Shown here piece after piece: positions 1 to 6,100 of a stretch of 9,965 nucleotides of DNA. The notes beneath the pieces are model-generated. The model was not told the DNA's origin. It was given only the letters and a program-made list of their open reading frames with translations, and did not search any database. How positions within the stretch are numbered: the stretch's first letter is position 1; each line of letters starts with the position of its first letter. Origin of the DNA: Thermoplasmata archaeon (lineage in GTDB: Archaea; Thermoplasmatota; Thermoplasmata; Lutacidiplasmatales; UBA184); assembly GCA_021828085.1 (NCBI GenBank), contig JAKATE010000065.1:1-9965 (forward strand). Direction: 5' to 3'. Made by a program: the position numbers and the translations under genes.

Positions 1-2070
1 GTGCGGGTCCTCCCGCATGGCGTGGGCGATCTTGCGATGCAGCTGTCCGGCCCGCTGGAGGTCCCCCAGCCGCTCGTCGAGGGCCGCCGCCTCCATGCGC
101 CGGGCCTGGCCGGCCTCCAACTGCCCGAGACGGTAGAGCTGGTCGCCCAGCGATTCGAGCACCCGGGCCCGAACCCGGTCATCGGGCCTCGATTCGAGGA
201 GGAGCAGACCGGTGCGGTAGTGGCGGACGGCCTCCTCCCGCGCGTAGAGACGGCCGGCCTCCTCCGCCGCGCGAAGGGTGTAGTCGATGGCCTTCTCCGT
301 CGCCTGCGCCCGCTGGAAGTGATGGGCCAGCTCCGCCATGGGGACCGGGGCGCCTGAGCGCGCTAGGGACTCCAGCGCTTCCCCCGCGCGAAGATGGTCG
401 CGCACCCGTCGGGCCACCGGGGAGTCCGAGTAGAGGGTCTCCCAGACGATCCGGTCGGGGAACGCATAGAGCACCCTGCCGGAATCGTCGGTCCGCTCCT
501 GGAGGAACCCCCTCGAAACGGCGTTCCCGAGCCTCTCGATCACCGTCTCGGAGGGAAGGCGCGTGATTGCCTCCAGGGGACGCAGCTCGAACTCGGGACC
601 GAGGACGGAGACGGTCCGGAGGAACCCTAGGGTCGGTTCGTCGAGCCGGTCGATCCTCTGGCGGACGAGACGCCGCACGGAGTCCGGGAGAGGGAGGTCC
701 TCGGGAAGGTGCGGGAGGTTCGAGCCCGGCTCCGGGGTGAGGAGGCCGCCCTCCTTGAGGGAGCGGAGGAGCTCCTCGATGAAGTACGGGTTCCCCTGGG
801 TCCGGTCGAAGATGCGGCGGACCAGCTCATCCGGAATCGCCTTCGTCTTGACGATGGCGAGGACGAGCTGACGGACGGCGGCGAGGGGGAGGTTGCCCAG
901 CTCGATCCGCCCGGAGTCCCCCCGGCGGGAGATGCCCTCGAGCACTTCCCGCAGGAGGGGGGGCTCGGCAGCGTCGGGCCGGTGGAGGAGCAGGAGCAGG
1001 ACCCGGCCCCCCTCCAGTTGTCCGGCGAACCGTTCGAGCATCCGGAGCGAGCCGGCGTCGGCCCATTGCAGGTCATCGAGAAGGATCACCAGCCCCTCCG
1101 GTCGGGCGAAGTGGATAAGGAAGTGCGAGACCGCGGTGAAGAGCCGGTCCCGGTCAGCGTCGGTGTCCTCGGAGGAGCTCTTCGGGGGAGTGCTCCCGGG
1201 GACTGCGAAGGCGGAGCAGAGGCGGGCGAGCTCGGAGACGTACTCTCCGGCCGCCTCGCGGGCGAGGTCCAACGGGATCGAGGAGACCACCTCCTCGAGC
1301 GTCTGGACCCAAAGGGAGTAGGGGGATGCGGCTCCCTCCTCGCTGGCCCTCCCCCAGACGCTCCGGGCCCCCTGGCGACCGGCCGCCCGGATGAGCTGCT
1401 CCGCGAGCCGGGTCTTCCCGACCCCCACCTCCCCCCGGATGAGGACGGTCCGGCCCTTCCCGGCGAGAGCGCTTTCGAGGGCGACCTCCAGGGTCCGAAG
1501 CTCCTCCTCCCGGTCCACCCAGGGCCCCTCGCGGACCGGGACGTTGCGGTCCGGCCGAAGGTCGATGCGGAGGATTGGGACGGGGAGCTGGATGTTCTTC
1601 AGCGTGGCGGGGCCGACGGGAACCGCCACCACGTCCAGTCCTTCCTGCGCCCCCTGGTAGACCGGGGCGGAGAGGCAGATCCCCCCGGGGGGGGCCAGCG
1701 GCTCGATGCGCGAGGCGACGTTGACGGTGTCCCCGAATAGGTCCCCCTCCTGGTGGATCACCTCGCCGTGGTGGAGTCCGATCCGGATCATCACCTGCGG
1801 GACGCTCGGGTCGCGGTTCCGCTCGGCCTGCTTACGCTGGATCGCGAGCGCACACTGGACCGCAGGGAGGGGATCGGTGAACTCCACCATGAACGCGTCC
1901 CCAATGGTCTTGACCTCACGGCCGCCGTACTGACGCAGCAGGGGGCGGACGATGGCGCGGTGCTCGTTGAGGAGCTGGAGCGCGACGTTCTCGTCCCGCT
2001 GGGTGAGCTCCGAGTAACCGACCATGTCGGTGAACATCACCGTGGCCGGCGCCCGCTGGAGCTCGGACAC
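1..2070 (-). CDS. Class III adenylate cyclase / STAND-type AAA ATPase / TPR protein (C-terminus beyond window)
   Basis: The 690 residues visible run off the left edge without a stop. Residues 10-170 are a class III cyclase domain: metal aspartates D15 (in FTDMVGY) and D58, adenine-recognition pair K54 and D110, transition-state residues N117 and R121. All are present, so ATP-to-cAMP activity as a homodimer is expected. Residues 184-470 are an AAA_16/STAND ATPase: Walker A GEVGVGKT (213-220), Walker B ending LDDLQWAD (D332, D333), and the family's QGNPYFIEELLRSL element (about 426-439). From about 575 helical TPR-like repeats begin. No signal peptide or membrane segment is visible, so it is probably cytoplasmic. 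I chose the GTG at 2070 because a TTTAAG box lies 30 bases upstream and because it gives the same N-terminal length as the paralogue at 6101-9394. An in-frame GTG at 2115 is the alternative; the frame closes with TAA at 2149-2151. Function comes from domain family; the input signal is unknown. Confidence 0.93.
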   Translation of the reverse strand, partial: MSELQRAPATVMFTDMVGYSELTQRDENVALQLLNEHRAIVRPLLRQYGGREVKTIGDAFMVEFTDPLPAVQCALAIQRKQAERNRDPSVPQVMIRIGLHHGEVIHQEGDLFGDTVNVASRIEPLAPPGGICLSAPVYQGAQEGLDVVAVPVGPATLKNIQLPVPILRIDLRPDRNVPVREGPWVDREEELRTLEVALESALAGKGRTVLIRGEVGVGKTRLAEQLIRAAGRQGARSVWGRASEEGAASPYSLWVQTLEEVVSSIPLDLAREAAGEYVSELARLCSAFAVPGSTPPKSSSEDTDADRDRLFTAVSHFLIHFARPEGLVILLDDLQWADAGSLRMLERFAGQLEGGRVLLLLLHRPDAAEPPLLREVLEGISRRGDSGRIELGNLPLAAVRQLVLAIVKTKAIPDELVRRIFDRTQGNPYFIEELLRSLKEGGLLTPEPGSNLPHLPEDLPLPDSVRRLVRQRIDRLDEPTLGFLRTVSVLGPEFELRPLEAITRLPSETVIERLGNAVSRGFLQERTDDSGRVLYAFPDRIVWETLYSDSPVARRVRDHLRAGEALESLARSGAPVPMAELAHHFQRAQATEKAIDYTLRAAEEAGRLYAREEAVRHYRTGLLLLESRPDDRVRARVLESLGDQLYRLGQLEAGQARRMEAAALDERLGDLQRAGQLHRKIAHAMREDPH

Positions 2071-2094
2071 TCCCCGGTCGAGCGGGGCGGCTCG

Positions 2095-2100
2095 CTTAAA
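2095..2100 (-). promoter_or_regulatory. TATA-like box of the minus-strand cyclase gene
   Basis: On the minus strand the box reads TTTAAG, with its first T 30 bases before the GTG at 2070. That is the spacing expected of an archaeal TATA box driving a leaderless transcript. No Shine-Dalgarno sequence precedes the GTG, which fits. A closely similar stretch (GGC-TTAAG-GAGC) stands at the same distance before the paralogue's GTG at 6101. If the gene instead starts at 2115, this box would lie inside the coding region. Confidence 0.5.
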
Positions 2101-2167
2101 GCCTCGGACGGGCACGGCGGACGGGCGCGAAGTCTCAAAAGTAGGGTCTTACCCGCGGGGGGAACGG

Positions 2168-2174
2168 TATTTAA
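2168..2174 (+). promoter_or_regulatory. TATA box of the beta-propeller gene
   Basis: TATTTAA is an AT-rich island in very GC-rich DNA and a good match to an archaeal TATA box. Transcription would start near 2195-2200, giving a leader of roughly 17-22 bases before the ATG at 2217. A GAGGA at 2203-2207, nine bases before the ATG, could serve as the ribosome binding site. The divergent cyclase promoter is about 70 bases away. Confidence 0.6.
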
Positions 2175-2216
2175 CCCTCTCCAAATCCGGTCCCTCAGCG
2201 CCGAGGAAAATGCAAC

Positions 2217-4325
2217 ATGGGTAAGCGAATCGGGGTCCGGAACGGGGCGTGGGTGTTCATCATGACGGCGGCCTTCCTGGGGAGCGCCCTGCTCCTCGGC
2301 GTGAGCGGGGTCGCCTCAGCGCACTCCGTCGGAGGCGACCCGGGCTATGGCCCGTCCGGACCAGGAGGCCACGACAGCTCCCTCCAGGGGTCCCACAAGG
2401 ACTCCCAGGGAGGCGGCGCGAACCAGCTCCCCGTCCTCGCAAAGATCCGCAAGCCCGACGCGGTAGCGGCCACCCCCACCCAGCTGCTCGCGCTCTCCGC
2501 CGCCAACTGCGGGGAGGTGTACGCCATCTCCCCCACCGGAGGGGTCTCCGACTATGCGACCCTCCCGGGGGCCTCCGACCACTGCTCGGAGCAGGCCCTC
2601 GCCATCTCCCCGGGGTTCGTCGGGTTCGGCGCCGGGACGTCCTTCGTGCTCCAGGACGGCCAGCTCTACGCCATCCCCTCCGGGGGCGGGGCGGGGACGA
2701 TGGTCCTCCAACTCCCGGGGCTCGACGGTGGCACGCCGGGACTGACCTTCGACTACTCGGGTTCCTTCGGCTATGAGCTCATCGCCACGGGCGGCGAGCA
2801 GGGCAATGTGTTCACCATCCTCCCGAACGGTTCCGGCGGCTACTCCGCCTACTCGCTGGCGCAGGTGGGCTCCAATGTGGAGGGCCCGGCGGTCGCGCCC
2901 CTCGGGTTCGGCAACTACGGGGGCGACCTCTTCCTGACCGGGGGCCAGGGACACCACTCCGCCGTCTACGCGGTCACTCCGACGGGGTCGGTCTCCTACT
3001 TCAACCAGGCGCAGAACCCGGAGAGCGTGGCCTTCGTTCCCTCCCTCGCCTGCTCCTTCTCCACCACACCGGACGTGTACTTCGTCGCGGCGACCTCGCA
3101 GAACGCCATCCTGGCCTACGGAGGCTCGAGCTTCTCCGCCTACGCGGGCTCGGCCGGCCTGCTCCTCAGCGAGTCCGAACCGGGGATCTCGGTCCTCTAC
3201 TCCAACGGGACCTTGAGCCCGCTCTTCCACGTCGAGGGGACCCACGAGGGGTCCTCCTACGTCACCTGCCCGGTGGGGATCACCAGCGTGGTCAACACCC
3301 CGAGCGTGTCGGGCTCCCTCTTTTCGAGCTCCAATGTGCTGGGGACCGACCCCGCGGCCTTTGATGGCCCCGCGGCGGGAGCCCTGGTGGTCACCGACGG
3401 TCTCCGAACGACCACGACCGTCACGGTGATCAACCCCGCTAGTTCGCAGAACGTGACGGTGAACGTCGGGACCGACCCGATCGGCGCGGCCTACGATGCC
3501 GGGAACGGCCTGCTCTACGTCGCCAACAACGGCTCGGACAACGTCTCGGTGATCGACGGGGCCTCCCTGGTGCCCACGGGTTCGATCTCCCTCCCGGAAG
3601 GCAGCCCGTCGGCCATCAGCTACGACGCGGCCGCCCAGGAGGTCTTCGTCGCCGAGTACGGGACGGGGGACCTCTACGTGCTGAACACCTCGGCCTCCTG
3701 TACCGCCCCGTGCAGCCGGACCGTCAGCCTCAACCTCCCCAACGACGGGGACGGCCACATCGCTTTCCCCACCGCCCTTGCCTATGATCCGGTCAACCAG
3801 ACCGTCTATGGGGTGGGCAACGTGGTGGACGACGAGGGCTCGGGAGGTTACGTCTGGGGGATCGATAGTGCGTTCCATGTCTCCTACCAGGCGCTCGATG
3901 CCGCGAACACCGCGGCGGCGTACGCCCTGGGCGGCCTGGCCGTGAACTCCACCTCGGGCGAGCTGTACGTCACGGTCAACTCGACCACCCTGGTGAACGG
4001 GTCCCCCGTCAACCTCCCCGTGCTCGACTTCCTCGATCCGGGGACCCTCGTCACGGACGTCAGCGTCTCGCTGCCTTCTGCCCCGTCCGGCGTCGCCTTC
4101 AACGCGGCCACGGGCACGGTCTACCTCCCCCTGGACAACGGGAGGCTCTGGGTCCTGGACGGCAGCACGGGAGCCAACGGGGGCCAGGTCCTGGTGACCC
4201 TCGTTCTCGGGCTGGACCCGGGAACCCCGGTCTATGCCGAGCTCCCCGGCTCCCCCAACCTGGTCTACGTCATCGCGGACTTCACCTCCCCGGGGAAGGA
4301 TCCGAGGATCATCCTGGGAGCCTAG
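2217..4325 (+). CDS. Secreted beta-propeller protein with YVTN-type repeats
   Basis: The protein has 702 residues. It opens with a Sec-type signal peptide: basic start (MGKRIGVR), hydrophobic core at about 12-34, likely cleavage after ASA (residue 35). A Gly/Ser/His-rich linker covers about 36-70. Residues 80-345 hold blade-like repeats of the form 'VYAISPTGGVSDY' and 'VYAVTPTGSVSYF'. Residues 395-690 hold YVTN/NHL-like blades such as LLYVANNGSDNVSVIDG (432-448), EVFVAEYGTGDLYVLN (475-490) and GTVYLPLDNGRLWVLDG (633-649). Two propellers, or one large one, are plausible. Six cysteines (98, 123, 279, 351, 495, 499) and many N-X-S/T sequons (for example N412 and N438) fit an exported, possibly glycosylated and disulfide-bonded protein. 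No C-terminal membrane anchor is visible, so it is probably released or surface-associated. Such propellers usually bind proteins or ligands; no catalytic motif is visible and the role is unknown. The ATG follows a TATA box and GAGGA; an ATG seven bases upstream runs straight into a stop. Confidence 0.92.
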   Translation: MGKRIGVRNGAWVFIMTAAFLGSALLLGVSGVASAHSVGGDPGYGPSGPGGHDSSLQGSHKDSQGGGANQLPVLAKIRKPDAVAATPTQLLALSAANCGEVYAISPTGGVSDYATLPGASDHCSEQALAISPGFVGFGAGTSFVLQDGQLYAIPSGGGAGTMVLQLPGLDGGTPGLTFDYSGSFGYELIATGGEQGNVFTILPNGSGGYSAYSLAQVGSNVEGPAVAPLGFGNYGGDLFLTGGQGHHSAVYAVTPTGSVSYFNQAQNPESVAFVPSLACSFSTTPDVYFVAATSQNAILAYGGSSFSAYAGSAGLLLSESEPGISVLYSNGTLSPLFHVEGTHEGSSYVTCPVGITSVVNTPSVSGSLFSSSNVLGTDPAAFDGPAAGALVVTDGLRTTTTVTVINPASSQNVTVNVGTDPIGAAYDAGNGLLYVANNGSDNVSVIDGASLVPTGSISLPEGSPSAISYDAAAQEVFVAEYGTGDLYVLNTSASCTAPCSRTVSLNLPNDGDGHIAFPTALAYDPVNQTVYGVGNVVDDEGSGGYVWGIDSAFHVSYQALDAANTAAAYALGGLAVNSTSGELYVTVNSTTLVNGSPVNLPVLDFLDPGTLVTDVSVSLPSAPSGVAFNAATGTVYLPLDNGRLWVLDGSTGANGGQVLVTLVLGLDPGTPVYAELPGSPNLVYVIADFTSPGKDPRIILGA

Positions 4326-4358
4326 TCCCGGTCCCCGAGCGTCTCGCCCCCCCGGTGA

Positions 4359-4381
4359 CCCCCCCTCCTTCGCAGGGGGGG
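4359..4381 (+). terminator. C/G hairpin 34 bases after the propeller gene
   Basis: An eight-pair perfect stem (CCCCCCCT at 4359-4366 with AGGGGGGG at 4374-4381) encloses a seven-base loop. It lies between two convergent genes and could end the propeller transcript or protect its 3' end. No T-run follows, as would be expected of a bacterial intrinsic or typical archaeal terminator, so the function is uncertain. Confidence 0.35.
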
Positions 4382-4466
4382 CCCCGCCCACGGGCTCCGC
4401 TGGTGCACGGTCTTCTCGGTCCCCGGTCGGGACTGGCCCGCGGTAGCCGGGTCAGCGGTCGGACAA

Positions 4467-4491
4467 CCCCCCCGTCTCCCTAGGAGGGGGG
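4467..4491 (-). terminator. C/G hairpin downstream of the MFS gene
   Basis: A C-run at 4467-4473 can pair with a G-run at 4486-4491; a nested CTCC/GGAG stem (4476-4479 with 4483-4486) is an alternative fold. On the minus strand it lies about 17 bases past the transporter's stop codon, matching the hairpin on the other side of the convergent gap. It lacks a T-run. Confidence 0.3.
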
Positions 4492-4507
4492 CGGGGGCCG
4501 CCTTGGG

Positions 4508-5749
4508 TCAACCTCGCCCGGAGCGCGCGGGGCCCGGGGTCGGATCCCCGGCTCCCGACGCGACGAGGAGCACAAGCGTGGCGACCAGGGCCGCGAGGGC
4601 GGCGTACGTGTAGGGTAGCCAGGGGTTCCGGAGCGCAAGGAAGCCCAGCGCGAGATTGGAGACGAAGAGCCCCACGCTCCGGTAGGCGGTCAAGGAGCCC
4701 ATGTTCCGCGCCGTCCGGTCCATAGGGGAGACGTCCGCGACGAGGGCGGGCTCGAAGGTCTCCACGACACCCAGGGCCGCACCGAGCGTCCCAGCCGCGA
4801 GGAGGAAGACCGCCAGGTCGGCCGTTCGTGCGGCCGCGAGGACGAAGAGGGCGGAACCCCCCGAGGCCAGGAGGTATCCCCCCAGGGCCAGCAGGAGGAC
4901 CCGCCGGCGCGACACGCGGCCGACGAAGAGGCCCACGACGGAGGAGACCCCCAGCGCCACGAGGAAGATGAGGATCCCGAGGGAGGCGTTCTCGGTCGCC
5001 CGGGCCGTGGTGAGCACGGGAAAGCCGATGCTGAACGAGGCGAAGCCGAAGAGGACGGTCGCGGCCAGGATCCCCTTGAACAGACGTCGCTCCAACTTCC
5101 GCCCCCCTCCCTTAGTCTCCGGCTGCAGGGGTAGGATCGGCGGGGTCGGACCCGGCTTCACCGTTCCGCGCCCGGCGCGGACCCGGAGGAGGACCAGGGT
5201 GGAGACGACGAGCGGAGCGATGGTGATCAGGAGGATCCTCTCGTAGGAGACCCCTCCGAAGACCAGGAGGAGCGCGTAGGAGGCGGCCAGCATGCCCCCT
5301 CCGACGTCCAGGGCGTGGAGGAAGCCGAACGCCCGCGCGCGGTCGTGGGGAGCCACCGTCTCCGTGAGCATGGCCCTACGCGGGGGGGTCCTGAGGTTCC
5401 GCGACCACCATCCCGCCACCAGCAGCGCGACCGCCACAGCCGGGACCGGGGAAAGGGCGGCGAGCGCCATCAGGGGGATGAACGCGTTCCCCACCACGGC
5501 GATCGGCCAGCGACCGTACCTCTCCGCCAGACGCCCCCCGGCGTAGCCGAAGAGGGCTCCCCCGCCGTAGGCGAGGGCCTGGGAGACCCCGTAGAGCCAG
5601 ACCGGGGCTCCCAGCTGGAGGACCAGATAGAGCGGGAAGATCGCGAGGACGGCCTGGTAGCCCAGGTCCGCGAAGAACGCCGAGAGGCTGATGTTCCATA
5701 CATCGGGAGAGCGCCAACGGTTGGAAGGGGGATCCTGAGATGCTGACAA
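4508..5749 (-). CDS. MFS family transporter, probable efflux permease
   Basis: From the TTG at 5749 the protein has 413 residues, a normal MFS size. It shows two hydrophobic halves of about five to six membrane helices each, separated by a basic, proline-rich cytoplasmic loop at about 191-222. MFS motif A is visible as GGRLAERYGR (71-80) in the helix 2-3 loop. The stretch RTPPRRAMLTETV...RARAFGFLHALD (120-147) is typical of MFS exporters. Substrate cannot be read from sequence. The frame stays open to an ATG at 5893, which would add 48 proline- and arginine-rich residues unlike MFS N-termini. No ATG or GTG lies nearer the first helix, so TTG is preferred, with an AGGGG about ten bases upstream as a weak ribosome site. 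It converges on the propeller gene and diverges from the 6101 cyclase gene. An 18-bp palindrome sits 17-34 bases before the start and may control it. Confidence 0.87.
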   Translation of the reverse strand: MSASQDPPSNRWRSPDVWNISLSAFFADLGYQAVLAIFPLYLVLQLGAPVWLYGVSQALAYGGGALFGYAGGRLAERYGRWPIAVVGNAFIPLMALAALSPVPAVAVALLVAGWWSRNLRTPPRRAMLTETVAPHDRARAFGFLHALDVGGGMLAASYALLLVFGGVSYERILLITIAPLVVSTLVLLRVRAGRGTVKPGPTPPILPLQPETKGGGRKLERRLFKGILAATVLFGFASFSIGFPVLTTARATENASLGILIFLVALGVSSVVGLFVGRVSRRRVLLLALGGYLLASGGSALFVLAAARTADLAVFLLAAGTLGAALGVVETFEPALVADVSPMDRTARNMGSLTAYRSVGLFVSNLALGFLALRNPWLPYTYAALAALVATLVLLVASGAGDPTPGPARSGRG

Positions 5750-5765
5750 ACCGATGGCCCCTAGG

Positions 5766-5783
5766 CAGGGACCGCGGTCCCTG
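5766..5783. promoter_or_regulatory. 18-bp perfect palindrome, candidate operator
   Basis: CAGGGACCGCGGTCCCTG equals its own reverse complement. It lies 17-34 bases upstream of the preferred transporter start, where a TATA box or transcription start would be expected, so a dimeric regulator bound here could block expression. This is inferred from position and symmetry. The region is GC-rich, but an uninterrupted 18-bp palindrome is still uncommon by chance. I saw no second full copy in the window. Confidence 0.45.
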
Positions 5784-6070
5784 GTCCGGTTGGCGATTCC
5801 TCCCGGGGGGTAAAGGGCTTGACACGCCCGGAGGCGGGTGGGGGGCGGATCGGGGGGCTCGCTCCACTCTGGCTTCGGGGCCGGGACCGACATCGGTGCT
5901 GTCGTTCCGATCCCGTCCCTTCCGCGACGGACGGAAGCTTACCTGGAACACGGGCCCGAAGGCGAGCGCGATGGGCTCCCAGGCTTGATGGGACATGTTC
6001 TAGCCCGGCGTTACGAGGCCCGCGTTGGGCGGGACTCTGCCCAGCCCACCTTGAGCAGGCTACGCACGGC

Positions 6071-6075
6071 TTAAG
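6071..6075 (+). promoter_or_regulatory. TATA-like box of the complete cyclase gene
   Basis: TTAAG begins 30 bases before the GTG at 6101, and no Shine-Dalgarno sequence follows, which fits leaderless archaeal transcription. The stretch from GGC through GAGC matches the corresponding stretch upstream of the paralogue on the minus strand (2103-2087) with small differences. This supports both start choices. Confidence 0.5.
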
Positions 6076-6100
6076 AGAGCGGCCCACACTGCGACCCGAC

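Larger units (their letters stand above)
5750..6100. promoter_or_regulatory. Divergent control region between transporter and cyclase genes
   Basis: These 351 bases separate two divergent genes, and I see no convincing gene in them. They contain the 18-bp palindrome at 5766-5783 and a weak TATA-like CTTTAC on the minus strand near 5814-5809. A six-pair hairpin lies at 5919-5937 (CTTCCG/CGGAAG), a weak five-pair hairpin at 6026-6043, and the TTAAG box at 6071-6075. Both flanking frames remain open into this region (to 5893 on the minus strand, to 5819 on the plus strand). Those extensions are Pro/Arg-rich and do not resemble the families concerned. Confidence 0.5.

Noticed and set aside
709..1740. 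343-codon open frame on the plus strand
   Set aside because: It is antisense to the ATPase part of the left cyclase gene, whose minus-strand frame shows Walker A and B and the cyclase residues.
2113..2115. Alternative GTG start for the left cyclase gene
   Set aside because: It adds 15 residues absent from the paralogue and would place the TATA-like box inside the gene; not fully excluded.
2316..4391. 691-codon open frame on the minus strand opposite the propeller gene
   Set aside because: Its product is low-complexity Gly/Arg/Asp-rich sequence, while the plus strand encodes a signal peptide and propeller repeats. GC-rich third positions keep the opposite frame open.
5819..5824. TTGACA, resembling a bacterial -35 box
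   Set aside because: No -10 box lies 16-18 bases downstream; the stretch there is nearly pure G/C.
5740..5988. 82-codon open frame in the divergent control region
   Set aside because: Gly/Arg-rich, no promoter or ribosome site, and it overlaps the transporter start region.
6026..6043. Small hairpin TGGGC/GCCCA upstream of the cyclase gene, considered as an RNA element or part of a tRNA
   Set aside because: Only five pairs; no T-loop or anticodon-arm pattern of a tRNA and no riboswitch-like core nearby.
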